Shown here: piece by piece, positions 14,205 through 24,477 of the stretch
Numbering within the stretch: the first letter of the stretch is position 1
Layout of the letters: each line of letters opens with the position of its first letter
NCBI RefSeq assembly: GCF_004762095.1
Contig: NZ_SIJH01000006.1
Coordinates: 1 to 64,000 of the forward strand
DNA length: 64,000 nucleotides
DNA from: Tabrizicola caldifontis
GTDB lineage: Bacteria; Pseudomonadota; Alphaproteobacteria; Rhodobacterales; Rhodobacteraceae
Direction: 5' to 3'
Made by a program: the position numbers and the translations under genes
The notes under the pieces: model-generated
The model's input: only the letters and a program-made list of their open reading frames with translations
The model's database searches: none
What the model was told of the DNA's origin: nothing

Positions 14205-15521
14205 GTGATGGCTGTGCTGCAACGTATCTTTCCCAGAGGCCTGTACTGGCGCGCGGCGCTGATCCTGATCGTGCCCATCGTGACGATTCAACTGGTCGTG
14301 TCCACTGCCTTCATCCAGCGCCATTACGAAGGCGTGACGCGGCAGATGACGAACGGCGTGGCGATCGACCTAGGCTTTCTATTGTCCGAGATCGAGGCGG
14401 CCGGTTCGCCCCAGGCGGCGATGGCCGAAGTCGGCCCGCTGGCCCGCAATCTGGAGATCACCCTGACGATTCCGGCTGGGGAAGATGCGCCGATGAAAGA
14501 CCGTTTCCTGTTCCTGGACCTGTCCGGGCGGGTAATCGTCGATACCCTGCGCGAACGGCTTCCGGGGCTGGTGGCAGCCGATGTCTCCGACGAGAATCGG
14601 GTGGTTAACCTGAAATTCGACACCGCCGTGGGCCCTGTTCAGGCGCAGCTGACGCGGAGGCGCATGTCGGCCACCAATCCGCATCAGCTGCTGGTGCTGA
14701 TGATCTTCACCTCGCTGCTGATGACGGGGGTGGCCTTTCTGTTCCTGCGCAATCAGTTGAAGCCGATCACCCGGCTTGCCGAGGCGGCCGAGGATTTCGG
14801 CAAGGGACGCATCGTTTCCTACCGACCGCGCGGGGCACTGGAGGTGCGGGCCGCGGGCCGGGCCTTTCTGGACATGCGCGCGCGGATCGAGCGCCAGATC
14901 GAACAACGCACCCTGATGCTGTCGGGGGTGAGCCACGACCTGCGCACGCCGCTGACCAGGCTGCGGCTTGGCCTTGCCATGTTGCCGGACGACCCGGAGG
15001 TAGAGGCGCTGCGGGAAGACGTGCGGCAGATGGAGCGGATGGTGGAAGAGTTCCTGGCCTTCGTTCGCGGGGATGCGATGGAGGGCGCGGTGCCAACGGA
15101 CGCCGTCGCACTGGTGCGCGGGATCGTCGAACGGGCTGGGCCCAAGGTGGTGCTGGCAGGGATCGAAGGCCGGGCCGAGCCCGTGTCGATGCGGCCGCAG
15201 GCCGTCGCGCGCGCGGTGGAAAACCTGGTCTCGAACGCCTGCCGGTTCGGCAACCGGGTCGAGCTTCGCCTTGCGTTCGACGACCGCAGCCTACGGATCT
15301 TAGTCGAGGATGACGGGCCCGGCATTCCCGAAGCGCAGCGGGAAGAGGCGCTGCGCCCATTCACCCGACTGGACGCCTCGCGCGATCCCAATCGGGGCGG
15401 GGGCGTCGGGCTGGGGCTGTCGATCGCCTCTGACATAGCGCTGAGCCACGGAGGTGCTTTGCGCCTTGGGCACAGTGCGCGGCTGGGGGGGCTGCGCGCG
15501 GATCTGATGCTGGCGCGTTGA
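14205..15521 (+). CDS. EnvZ-like sensor histidine kinase
   Basis: This 438-residue inner-membrane kinase has TM1 at about 15-36, a periplasmic sensor of about 125 residues, TM2 at about 161-181, and HAMP at about 180-232. The HisKA site is SGVSHDLRTPLTRLR with H244, and the ATPase has NLVSNACRFGN, EDDGPGIPEAQ and GVGLGLSIA. The layout and HAMP-HisKA link are like EnvZ. No response-regulator gene is adjacent; its partner must be encoded elsewhere. The start is GTG 14205 or the next codon, ATG 14208. Confidence 0.85.
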   Translation: MMAVLQRIFPRGLYWRAALILIVPIVTIQLVVSTAFIQRHYEGVTRQMTNGVAIDLGFLLSEIEAAGSPQAAMAEVGPLARNLEITLTIPAGEDAPMKDRFLFLDLSGRVIVDTLRERLPGLVAADVSDENRVVNLKFDTAVGPVQAQLTRRRMSATNPHQLLVLMIFTSLLMTGVAFLFLRNQLKPITRLAEAAEDFGKGRIVSYRPRGALEVRAAGRAFLDMRARIERQIEQRTLMLSGVSHDLRTPLTRLRLGLAMLPDDPEVEALREDVRQMERMVEEFLAFVRGDAMEGAVPTDAVALVRGIVERAGPKVVLAGIEGRAEPVSMRPQAVARAVENLVSNACRFGNRVELRLAFDDRSLRILVEDDGPGIPEAQREEALRPFTRLDASRDPNRGGGVGLGLSIASDIALSHGGALRLGHSARLGGLRADLMLAR

Positions 15522-15524
15522 GGG

Positions 15525-16010
15525 CTACTTCGAGGCGCCGAAGTTGATCACCCAGTGCAGCTTGTTGTCCGGCGCTTCGCTGAGGGCGATGCCGATGCCG
15601 ACATCCTTTACGCGCGGGAACAGGATATTCTGGCGGTGCTTCGGGGAATTCATCCACCAGTCCACCGCACGGGCACCGGTGCCGAAGCCGCGCCCGGTAT
15701 TTTCTGCCGCTGCGCGAAAGTTGTAGCCCGCCCGCTTCAGCCGTGTCTTCAGTGTGCCGCCGTCCGACGAATCGTGACTGATCGAGCGGCGAAGGGCATT
15801 GTCGCAGGCATGGGCCTGAGCCGCCTTTTCAAGCTTGGGCGCGATCTTGAAGGGTGTCAGGCCATGTGCCTTGCGTTGCGCGTTCAGGTTGGCCAGCACC
15901 TCCTGCTGAAGCGCCTTGGCGTTTGGCGGCATGATGCAGGCGTGCACGGGCAGGCCGAGGCCGATCAGAAGGGCTGCGGCGGTTGCTGCAAGGGTATGGC
16001 GCGTGATCAT
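15525..16010 (-). CDS. Secreted CAP-domain (SCP/PR1-like) protein
   Basis: From ATG 16010 (after GGGGAAAG) this is a 161-residue protein with a signal peptide of about 24 residues (ITRHTLAATAAALLIGLGLP then VHA). The CAP fold follows, with NAQRKAHGLTPFKIAPKLEK, AQAHACDNA, AAENTGRGF and WWMNSPKHRQNIL. In bacteria this SCP domain is exported and of unclear activity. A longer frame to 16172 lacks support. It ends three bases from the convergent sensor kinase stop. Confidence 0.85.
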   Translation of the reverse strand: MITRHTLAATAAALLIGLGLPVHACIMPPNAKALQQEVLANLNAQRKAHGLTPFKIAPKLEKAAQAHACDNALRRSISHDSSDGGTLKTRLKRAGYNFRAAAENTGRGFGTGARAVDWWMNSPKHRQNILFPRVKDVGIGIALSEAPDNKLHWVINFGASK

Positions 16011-16217
16011 GTCTTTCCCCGCAGGATGATGCACTATCTGACTGGCACGGCAGTGCGGCCAGAATCTGGCGTAATCAGGAAGCAAGTGTGAAACCCGTGC
16101 GGGTTCCAGACAATGTCCGGGCTTGCGGCTGCGCGGCAAGTCGCCCGGACCGGCGCATTCGTGACTTTTCAATTCGGCGCTTCTGCGAGAAGGATGCCCG
16201 ATCGGGAGGCGGGCGAG

Positions 16218-16826
16218 ATGCTGGACGGTCTAATGCGAGGCGTGATCGATGCGCCGCTGAACAGGGGCGGGCGCTGGCTGGCGGCCCGGGGGGCTTCGGC
16301 CAATGTGGTGACTCTGGTCGGGCTTGGTCTGGGCCTGTTCGCGGCGGGGCTGCTGGCGATAGGGCTGTCGGGGCTGGTGGTCGCCGCACCGCTTCTGGCC
16401 AGCCGGCTGGCCGACGGGCTGGACGGGGCCGTGGCGCGGGCGCGGGGCAAGTCGGATTTCGGCGGCTACCTCGACATCTGCTGCGATTTTGTCTTCTATG
16501 GCGCGATCCCACTGGCTTTCGTTCTGCGCGATCCGGACGCGAACGGTGCGGCCGGTGCCTTCCTGCTTGCAACGTTCTACATCAACGGTGCGACCTTTCT
16601 GGGCTTCGCAATCCTGGCCGCAAGGCAGGGGATGGAGACGGCAAGCCGGGGGGAGAAGTCGCTGTATTTCACAGCCGGTCTTCTGGAAGGAACGGAGACG
16701 ATCCTGTTCTTCCTGCTGATCGTGTTCTATCCTGCACTTTTAGTGCCGGCGGCCTGGGTCTTCGGTTTCCTGTGCCTGGTGACTGCTGCGGCGAGGGTTC
16801 TTCTGGCGGCGCGGACCTTCCGTTGA
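16218..16826 (+). CDS. CDP-alcohol phosphatidyltransferase family membrane protein
   Basis: This integral membrane enzyme (202 residues from ATG 16218, preceded by GGGAGG; a longer frame begins at 16113) carries the family signature D-G-x2-A-R-x8-G-x3-D-x3-D as DGAVARARGKSDFGGYLDIC then CD. It swaps CMP of a CDP-alcohol for an acceptor alcohol in lipid synthesis. About five or six membrane segments are visible. The acceptor (glycerol phosphate, inositol phosphate or another) cannot be told. It diverges from the CAP-protein gene. Confidence 0.8.
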   Translation: MLDGLMRGVIDAPLNRGGRWLAARGASANVVTLVGLGLGLFAAGLLAIGLSGLVVAAPLLASRLADGLDGAVARARGKSDFGGYLDICCDFVFYGAIPLAFVLRDPDANGAAGAFLLATFYINGATFLGFAILAARQGMETASRGEKSLYFTAGLLEGTETILFFLLIVFYPALLVPAAWVFGFLCLVTAAARVLLAARTFR

Positions 16827-16923
16827 CGGCGGGAAAGCCGATCTCTCCATCGTGAGGGGCTGCCTCCCCCTGTGGCCCGGCCGGGTGGCAAGGAGTGAGA
16901 CAATCAGCGACAAGCCTTGACCT

Positions 16924-18096
16924 TCAGCCCATCACCGCGTCGCGGAAGCGGAAGAAGCCGTGGGTGGCGTGGGGCCAGGCTGCATGGTCATGCGGACGCA
17001 GGGCGCGGACCAGGGCGATTCCCTGGGCGTCGGCAAAGCGGGAAAGTTCGATCAGCCGGGCGGCGATTGGGCCCACGGGCGCGTAGGGGGTGACGATCTG
17101 GCGAACGCCTTCACGCGCGGCATGGGCCACAAGTGCGGCGGTCTCGCCGCCCCGGAAGATCGGCGCCTCGGGTGCGCCAAGGCGGGCAAGCGCATCGGCT
17201 ATTGCGCCTTCGGTAAAACGATGGACCGGTGCGGCAACCGCCAGCGGCGAGCGCCCCGAGACATCGCTCAGCGCCGCCACTGCGCTGGGGCGCAGGCCTG
17301 CGTGCAGCAGGAACTCCGGGCAAAGGTCTTCTTCGGTGACAAGAAGCAGGGTGGGCAGGTCCGGGTCAACCCAGTCACCTGCGGGTGGGGGCAGGGGGGC
17401 GGGGTGGGAAGGCGCGGCAGGGGGCGGGGCGCTGGTGGCGAGCCCCTTGGGCCGGAAGCGGCCGCGCGTGTTCTGTGCAATATTATCCGCGGTGGCGAGG
17501 TAGGTCTTGCCGGTCGTATGCAGCCCTGCGATCCACCGCCACGACAGCGTGTTCGACGCCGGGTCGCCGTCGATGAGGTGCCGAAGGAAGAAGTCGGCCC
17601 CAAGTTCCCACGGCAGACGCAAGGTGAATATCCAGATCGAAGCGAACCACATCCGGGCGTGATTGTGCAGGTAGCCGGTATCCACCAGTTCCCGTGCCCA
17701 GTCATCGAAACCGTCGATCTCTGTTTCGCCCCGCATGGCGGCCTCTGCCCGCGCGGCAAGACCTGGTTCCACGGCCAGCCGGTTCAGCGCAGCGGTCAGG
17801 CCCTGGCGATAGGCGGCCCAGACGCCGGGGCGCAGTTCCAGCCAGCCCTTCCAGTAGGTTCGCCACCAGACCTCGGCCAGGAACCGGTCGGCAGCAGAGC
17901 CGTGCCGGCCACGGGCGGCAGCAATGACCTCGGCTTCGGTGACGAGACGGTGGCGCAGCCAGGGCGAAAGGCACGACACGTGCAGGTGGCCGGGCAGGTC
18001 GAGGTTGCGGAAATGCGCATAATCACGGCCCGCGCGGGGCAGGAAGGCGTGCAGGCGCTCTAGCCCCGCAGTGCGGGTCGGGATCGGGCTGGTCAT
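16924..18096 (-). CDS. Photolyase/cryptochrome-like protein with swapped domain order
   Basis: In this 390-residue protein, residues about 25-220 match the helical FAD-binding domain of photolyases (DTGYLHNHARMWFASIW, NTLSWRWIAGLHTTGKTYLA, then DNIAQNT). A Pro/Ala-rich linker (about 222-245) follows. Residues about 248-390 look like the alpha/beta antenna domain (GVRQIVTPYAPVGPIAARL, DHAAWPHATHGFFRFR). In canonical photolyases the alpha/beta domain comes first, so the order is swapped. It may repair pyrimidine dimers or act as a light sensor. The FAD-contact region looks intact. Confidence 0.75.
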   Translation of the reverse strand: MTSPIPTRTAGLERLHAFLPRAGRDYAHFRNLDLPGHLHVSCLSPWLRHRLVTEAEVIAAARGRHGSAADRFLAEVWWRTYWKGWLELRPGVWAAYRQGLTAALNRLAVEPGLAARAEAAMRGETEIDGFDDWARELVDTGYLHNHARMWFASIWIFTLRLPWELGADFFLRHLIDGDPASNTLSWRWIAGLHTTGKTYLATADNIAQNTRGRFRPKGLATSAPPPAAPSHPAPLPPPAGDWVDPDLPTLLLVTEEDLCPEFLLHAGLRPSAVAALSDVSGRSPLAVAAPVHRFTEGAIADALARLGAPEAPIFRGGETAALVAHAAREGVRQIVTPYAPVGPIAARLIELSRFADAQGIALVRALRPHDHAAWPHATHGFFRFRDAVMG

Positions 18097-18263
18097 GCGT
18101 CAAGGTTAGGAAAGGGTTGCCCGCTTTCAAGGCAGGGCGGCAGGTCGCCGCACCTCTCGATGCCTTTTCCCGGAGCTGCCCTTGCAGCCCCCCGCGCACC
18201 CCACTAAGACTCTGCTAAGAGTTCCGGCGATATTTCTTGCGATAAGACACAGGCAGGCACCGA

Positions 18264-18896
18264 ATGCGCGATCCCGTTGATCACTACATGAACACGCTCG
18301 TCCCCATGGTCGTCGAACAGACGAGCCGCGGCGAACGCGCCTACGACATCTATAGCCGCCTCTTGAAGGAGCGGATCATCTTTCTGGCCGGCCCGGTGCA
18401 TGACGGGATGTCCAGCCTGATCTGCGCGCAGCTGCTGTTTCTGGAGTCGGAAAACCCGACCAAGGAAATCAGCATGTACATCAACAGCCCCGGCGGCGTG
18501 GTGACGGCTGGCCTGTCGATCTACGATACGATGCAATACATCCGCCCGAAGATTTCGACCCTGGTGATCGGACAGGCGGCCTCGATGGGCTCGCTTTTGC
18601 TTACGGCGGGTGAGAAGGGCATGCGCTACAGCTTGCCGAACAGCCGGATCATGGTGCACCAGCCCAGCGGCGGCTATCAGGGCCAGGCCACCGACATCTG
18701 GATCCATGCGCAGGAGACGCTGAAGCTGAAGCGCCGCCTGAACGAGATCTACGTCAAGCACACCGGCCAGACCTACGAGACGGTCGAAGGTGCGCTGGAG
18801 CGCGACAATTTCATGTCGGCCGAGGATGCGAAGGCTTGGGGTCTGATCGACGAGATCCTGGAAAGCCGGGGCAAGGCGGACGATACGTCGAAGTGA
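18264..18896 (+). CDS. clpP: ATP-dependent Clp protease proteolytic subunit
   Basis: This 210-residue serine peptidase assembles as a double heptamer that degrades proteins unfolded by ClpX or ClpA. Catalytic Ser107 lies in IGQAASMGS, His132 in MVHQPSGG and Asp181 in [11 protein letters not shown]. The N-terminus [20 protein letters not shown] is typical of alphaproteobacterial ClpP. clpX follows on the same strand after 139 bases, with a terminator-like hairpin between them. Length and motifs are normal. Confidence 0.97.
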   Translation: MRDPVDHYMNTLVPMVVEQTSRGERAYDIYSRLLKERIIFLAGPVHDGMSSLICAQLLFLESENPTKEISMYINSPGGVVTAGLSIYDTMQYIRPKISTLVIGQAASMGSLLLTAGEKGMRYSLPNSRIMVHQPSGGYQGQATDIWIHAQETLKLKRRLNEIYVKHTGQTYETVEGALERDNFMSAEDAKAWGLIDEILESRGKADDTSK

Positions 18897-18901
18897 TGAC
18901 A

Positions 18902-18938
18902 CACCCCTCCCGCAAGGGCTACCGGCGGGGGGTTTTTC
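18902..18938 (+). terminator. Hairpin with T-run between clpP and clpX
   Basis: A C-rich arm (CCCCTCCCGC), a loop and a G-rich arm (GGCGGGGGG) are followed by TTTTT. It is a probable terminator or attenuator after clpP, so clpX may be served by its own promoter or by read-through. Confidence 0.6.
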
Positions 18939-19035
18939 GGATTGTGGAGACCAGGGGCTTGTCCTAGACTTGCGCTTGGGGGACCGGGGCCGGGCAGCGG
19001 CCGAGTGACAAGGGACAGTGTCCAGAGGGCAATGG

Positions 19036-20298
<1,263 letters not shown>

Positions 20299-20462
20299 TC
20301 CGCTTATCATCTCGCCCCGACAGCGTTCCTTGCCAGCCAAGAGGACGGCGCGAATGGACTGTCGGCAAGGGAAGAGCGGACAAGGACGCCAGCTGTGCCC
20401 ATTCCCCTAGACCTTGGCAGACCTTTGGGCCATATCAGGGCCAAGCGAAGCGGAGACCCGAC

Positions 20463-20837
20463 ATGAATTTCCTGAAACGTCTGCTGACCTGGTGGAACAG
20501 CCAGACCATCGGCACCCAGATCTTCACTGCGCGCAAGGGGGTGAAGGTCGGCCAGGACGAGGCCGGGAACACTTTCTATCAGACCCGCGACGGCAAGCGG
20601 CGCTGGGTTATCTACAACGGCGAGATGGAAGCCTCTCGCATATCGCCCGAATGGCACGGCTGGCTGCACCACACCTGGGACGAACCGCCAACCAAGGCCC
20701 CGCTGAAGCACAAGCCTTGGGAAAAGCCCCATCAGGAGAACCTTACCGGCACCGAAGCGGCTTATGTGCCGCCTGGCTCGATCCGGCGTGCCAAACCCGT
20801 CGCCCGGCGCGACTATGAGGCCTGGCAGCCCGAGTGA
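20463..20837 (+). CDS. NADH:ubiquinone oxidoreductase accessory subunit NDUFA12 (B17.2)
   Basis: This 124-residue homologue of the mitochondrial complex I subunit B17.2 is found in alphaproteobacteria as an accessory subunit. The signature is [20 protein letters not shown] with [11 protein letters not shown] and [17 protein letters not shown] 20463 follows a purine-rich GCGGAGAC. Its stop overlaps the mlaD start by one base (TGATG). The gene is separate from the nuo operon, as is usual. Confidence 0.92.
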   Translation: MNFLKRLLTWWNSQTIGTQIFTARKGVKVGQDEAGNTFYQTRDGKRRWVIYNGEMEASRISPEWHGWLHHTWDEPPTKAPLKHKPWEKPHQENLTGTEAAYVPPGSIRRAKPVARRDYEAWQPE

Positions 20838-21331
20838 TGGCCTACGAGCGTGCCGAAATCCTGACCGGGGCCGCCGTTCTAGCCGTGGCGATCGGTTTTG
20901 TGGTCTATGCTGCGCAAGGCGCAGGACTGGTGCGGGAACCCGACAGCTATCCGCTGACGGCGAGTTTCCGGTCTGTCGAGGGGGTGCGCATCGGGTCTGA
21001 CGTGAGACTTGCGGGCGTCAAGGTCGGGACCATCACCGATCTGCGGCTGAATCCCGAGACCTTCTTTGCAGATGCGACGATCACGATCCGCAAGGACATC
21101 CTCCTGCCGGTTGACAGCACCATCCTGATTTCGTCCGAGGGGTTGCTGGGCGGCAATTTTGTCGAGCTTCTGCCCGGCGGTGCGCTGGAAACCCTGGAAC
21201 CCGGTGACGAGATCGAGGACACGCAGGGCGCGGTCAGCGTGATCTCGCTGCTGCTGAAATTCGTGGGCGGAGGGGCCGAGGCTGGCGGAGCCGCTACCCC
21301 CGATGAAAGCACGGATCCTGCGGCGCCATGA
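20837..21331 (+). CDS. mlaD: MlaD-like MCE-domain lipid transport protein
   Basis: This 164-residue inner-membrane-anchored protein has one N-terminal membrane segment (residues about 7-25) and a periplasmic MCE domain (about 38-120, with VRIGSDVRLAGVKVGTITDL and ISSEGLLGGNFVELLPGG). MlaD binds phospholipid in the Mla system that keeps outer-membrane asymmetry. The other mla genes are not in the window. It is coupled to NDUFA12 upstream and DUF2155 downstream (ATGA overlap). Confidence 0.9.
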   Translation: MAYERAEILTGAAVLAVAIGFVVYAAQGAGLVREPDSYPLTASFRSVEGVRIGSDVRLAGVKVGTITDLRLNPETFFADATITIRKDILLPVDSTILISSEGLLGGNFVELLPGGALETLEPGDEIEDTQGAVSVISLLLKFVGGGAEAGGAATPDESTDPAAP

Positions 21332-21708
21332 TTGCCCGGCTTGCCTTGATTGCCGGCCTGCTTTCGACGCTGCCAGCCGCAGCGCAGGACTTTGCGTCAG
21401 CGCCTGGCGCCTCGCTGCGTTTTCTGGACAAGCTGACCAGCGAGACCGGCGATGTGACGCTGGGCGTCGGACAGGCGGCCAGGTTCGGGCGGCTGATCGT
21501 GCAGCTGGACGACTGCCGCTATCCGGTGAGCAACCCCTCGTCCGAGGCCGAGGCCCATCTGACCATGATCGACGAGGCAACTCAGGCACAACTGTTCAGC
21601 GGCTGGATGCTGGCATCTTCGCCCGCGCTGTCGGCTTTGGATCATCCGCGTTATGACGTCTGGGTGCTGTCCTGCGTCCTGCCCGAGGCCAGCCCTTCGG
21701 GCGAATAG
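21328..21708 (+). CDS. DUF2155 periplasmic protein
   Basis: This 126-residue protein has a signal peptide ([20 protein letters not shown]) and a small beta domain with [19 protein letters not shown] and [20 protein letters not shown]. The family is alphaproteobacterial and of unknown function, commonly beside mlaD and NDUFA12. Two conserved Cys (DDC and LSC) may form a disulphide. Its 3' end overlaps the convergent aat gene by 58 bases. Confidence 0.85.
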   Translation: MIARLALIAGLLSTLPAAAQDFASAPGASLRFLDKLTSETGDVTLGVGQAARFGRLIVQLDDCRYPVSNPSSEAEAHLTMIDEATQAQLFSGWMLASSPALSALDHPRYDVWVLSCVLPEASPSGE

Positions 21709-22310
21709 TCCGGCAAGTCGAATGTCGCTTCGCCCTGCAGCGCCTCGGCCAGCAGACGGTGATAGGTGGCGCGGGGAATTTCCACCGCGCCCAGGCTGGC
21801 CAGATGCGAGGTCAGGAACTGGGTGTCGAACAGGCGGAAACCGCCGGCCCGCAGCCGCGCAACCAGATGCGCCAACGCCACCTTCGAGGCATCGGTTACA
21901 CGGCTGAACATGCTTTCGCCGAAGAAGGCAGCGCCCAGCGTGACGCCATAGACCCCACCCACCAGACATTCGTTCTGCCAGACCTCAAGGCTATGGGCGT
22001 GGCCCAGATCATGCAGCGTCTGATACAGGCGCTGGATCCGATGGCTGATCCAGGTGTCGCCCGGGCGGTCGGCGCAGGCCTCCACGACCTGTGCGAAGGC
22101 CCGGTTGGTCGTGACACGGAAATCTGCACGGCGCAGCCGGCGCGCCAGCGAACGCGAGACGTGGAAACCGTCCAGCGGAAGGATGCCGCGCCGGCGCGGA
22201 TCGACCCAGTGGATAGTCTCGTCGCCGCGTGTCTGGGCCATGGGAAAGATTCCCATCGCATAGGCGCGCAGCAGGATCTCGGGGGTGATCTCCTCTACCG
22301 GATCGGACAT
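21651..22310 (-). CDS. aat: Leucyl/phenylalanyl-tRNA-protein transferase
   Basis: This 219-residue enzyme transfers Leu or Phe from tRNA to N-terminal Arg/Lys of proteins, marking them for ClpS/ClpAP (N-end rule). Diagnostic segments are [67 protein letters not shown] and [23 protein letters not shown] 22310 ([11 protein letters not shown]) is chosen over a longer frame. It lies downstream of accBC, and its end overlaps the convergent DUF2155 gene. Confidence 0.95.
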   Translation of the reverse strand: MSDPVEEITPEILLRAYAMGIFPMAQTRGDETIHWVDPRRRGILPLDGFHVSRSLARRLRRADFRVTTNRAFAQVVEACADRPGDTWISHRIQRLYQTLHDLGHAHSLEVWQNECLVGGVYGVTLGAAFFGESMFSRVTDASKVALAHLVARLRAGGFRLFDTQFLTSHLASLGAVEIPRATYHRLLAEALQGEATFDLPDYSPEGLASGRTQDSTQTS

Positions 22311-22333
22311 CGCAAGATCCTTTGAAGGATTTT

Positions 22334-22381
22334 GCAAAAGTCTTGAAAACTTTTGCGGTGGGGCGCCCGCAAGGGCACCCC
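22334..22381 (-). terminator. Two hairpins between accC and aat
   Basis: GGGGTGCCC/GGGCGCCCC with a four-base loop (22360-22381) is followed on the minus strand by GCAAAAG/CTTTTGC (22334-22356). The pair sits just after the accC stop and may stop or stabilise the accBC transcript before aat. The first hairpin lacks an immediate U-run. Confidence 0.4.
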
Positions 22382-22390
22382 GATCGAGTG

Positions 22391-23737
22391 TCAGCCGAAC
22401 TGCTCGGCCAGCCATTTCTCCAGCCAATGGATGTTGTATTCCCCGTTCTGGATGTCGGGCTCGGCCAGCAGCATGTGGAACAGTGGCACAGAACTGTCCA
22501 CACCGTCGATGATCAGCTCTGACAGGGCGCGTTTCAGGCGGGCCAGCGCCTCGGGCCGGTCGCGGCCATGGACGATCAGCTTGCCGATCAGGCTGTCGTA
22601 ATAGGGCGGGATCGTATAGCCGGAATACAGCGCCGAATCCATCCGTACCCCGAAGCCGCCGGGGGCATGGAACATACGCACCTTTCCGGGGCAGGGCGAG
22701 AAGTTCGGTATCTTCTCGGCGTTGATCCGCACCTCGATGGCGTGGCCGTTGATCTCCAGCTCGTCCTGGGTGAAGGACATCGGCAACCCGGCCGCGACGC
22801 GGATCTGTTCGCGCACAAGGTCAACGCCGAAGATGTATTCGGTGACCGGGTGTTCCACTTGAAGGCGGGTGTTCATCTCGATGAAGTAGAACCTGCCGTC
22901 CTCGTAGAGGAATTCGATGGTTCCGGCGCCGATGTAGTTGATCTTTGCGACCGCATTGGCACAGATCGTGCCGATCTCTGCCCGCATCTTCGGGGTGATG
23001 GCGGGGCCGGGGGCTTCCTCGAACACCTTCTGATGGCGCCGCTGCAACGAGCAGTCGCGCTCTGCCAGGTGGACCGCCCGGCCCTTGCCGTCACCGAACA
23101 CCTGAATCTCGATGTGCCGCGGTTTCTGAAGGTATTTCTCGATATAGACCTCGTCGTTGCCGAAGGCGGCCTTGGCTTCGCTGCGGGCGGTTCGGAAGGC
23201 GATTTCCAGTTCTTCGGCGTTCCTGGCCACCTTCATGCCGCGCCCGCCACCGCCGGCAGTGGCCTTGATGATGACCGGATAGCCGATGCCTTCCGCGACG
23301 CGGCGTGCCGTGTCGAAGTCGGGCACGCCGCCGTCGGAACCCGGAACAACCGGAATGCCAAGCGCCTTTGCAGTTTCCTTTGCCGTGATCTTGTCGCCCA
23401 TGATGCGGATGTGTTCCGCGCTGGGTCCGATGAAGGTGATGCCGTGATCCTCCAGTGCCTGTGCAAAGCTGGCGTTTTCGGACAGGAAGCCATAGCCCGG
23501 ATGCACGGCCTGGGCGCCGGTGATTTCGCAGGCAGAGATGATTGCCGCCTTGTTCAGATAGCTTTCCGAACTGGGTGCCGGCCCGATGCAGACGGATTCG
23601 TCGGCCATGCGCACATGCATCGCGTCAGCGTCGGCAGTCGAATGCACGGCGACCGACTTGATCCCCATTTCGCGGCAGGCGCGGATGACGCGAAGCGCGA
23701 TCTCGCCGCGGTTGGCGATCAGGATTTTCTCGAACAT
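22391..23737 (-). CDS. accC: Acetyl-CoA carboxylase biotin carboxylase subunit
   Basis: This 448-residue ATP-grasp enzyme carboxylates biotin on AccB, the first half-reaction of fatty acid synthesis. [20 protein letters not shown] marks the N-terminus at ATG 23737. The Gly-rich loop is [26 protein letters not shown] and [18 protein letters not shown] followed by LQVEHPVTE carry catalytic residues. It is seven bases after accB. Length is normal. Confidence 0.97.
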   Translation of the reverse strand: MFEKILIANRGEIALRVIRACREMGIKSVAVHSTADADAMHVRMADESVCIGPAPSSESYLNKAAIISACEITGAQAVHPGYGFLSENASFAQALEDHGITFIGPSAEHIRIMGDKITAKETAKALGIPVVPGSDGGVPDFDTARRVAEGIGYPVIIKATAGGGGRGMKVARNAEELEIAFRTARSEAKAAFGNDEVYIEKYLQKPRHIEIQVFGDGKGRAVHLAERDCSLQRRHQKVFEEAPGPAITPKMRAEIGTICANAVAKINYIGAGTIEFLYEDGRFYFIEMNTRLQVEHPVTEYIFGVDLVREQIRVAAGLPMSFTQDELEINGHAIEVRINAEKIPNFSPCPGKVRMFHAPGGFGVRMDSALYSGYTIPPYYDSLIGKLIVHGRDRPEALARLKRALSELIIDGVDSSVPLFHMLLAEPDIQNGEYNIHWLEKWLAEQFG

Positions 23738-23744
23738 GGGCGCC

Positions 23745-24239
23745 TCACTCGATGATGAGGAGGGGGGCGCCGTATTCGACCGGGTGGCCATCCTCGACCA
23801 GGATGCGCTTTACCGTGCCCGCGCGCGGGGCGGGGATGTGGTTCATCGTCTTCATCGCCTCGATGATCAGGACGGTCTGGCCTTCGCTGACCTGCGAGCC
23901 CACGGTCACGAAGGGTGCGGCCCCCGGTTCGGGGGCAAGATAGACGGTGCCGACCATGGGCGAGGTCACCGCACCGGGGTGCTGGGCCGGGTCTTCGGGC
24001 GCGGCCGGGGCTGAGACAGCGGCCGGCGCTGTCGCAGCCGAGGCGACCTGGTGGACCACGGGGGCAGGGGCCGCAGCGGCAACCGTCACCACATTGGCCT
24101 GTTTGACGACGCGCACCTCGAGGCTGTCATCCTCGCCATATTCGCGCTTCACCGACAGTTCGGTCAGGTCGTTCTTGTTCAGAAGCTCGGCCAGTGCCGA
24201 GATGAAGGCCACATCCGTGTCGGTCGTCTGCTTGCTCAT
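23745..24239 (-). CDS. accB: Acetyl-CoA carboxylase biotin carboxyl carrier protein
   Basis: In this 164-residue BCCP, residues 1-48 are the N-terminal helical part. About 52-88 is the Ala/Pro-rich swinging linker, and 90-164 the biotinyl domain with the biotin Lys in [11 protein letters not shown] (K130). It is first of the accBC pair. It diverges from preT across 238 bases that hold both promoters; the A+T-rich part (24400-24428) is on the preT side. Confidence 0.97.
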   Translation of the reverse strand: MSKQTTDTDVAFISALAELLNKNDLTELSVKREYGEDDSLEVRVVKQANVVTVAAAAPAPVVHQVASAATAPAAVSAPAAPEDPAQHPGAVTSPMVGTVYLAPEPGAAPFVTVGSQVSEGQTVLIIEAMKTMNHIPAPRAGTVKRILVEDGHPVEYGAPLLIIE

Positions 24240-24477
24240 GCCGTCCTCTGTTGGCTTTGCGCCATTGGCTTCAAGGCAGGGTGCGCCCCCGCCGCCGCGT
24301 GTGGGGCGCTTATACGCGAGCGGCCGGGGGCTGAAAAGCCGCGAATCCGTGCCTGATCCCCGGGCAGTTGGCGCTAACGATGCAAAATCCTGTGCTGCTT
24401 GAAAATTTACCGTTTGATAAAAAATTCGACCTGTGCCAGCCTTCCATCAAAAGATGAGCCAGGGAGGCCCACAGCCG

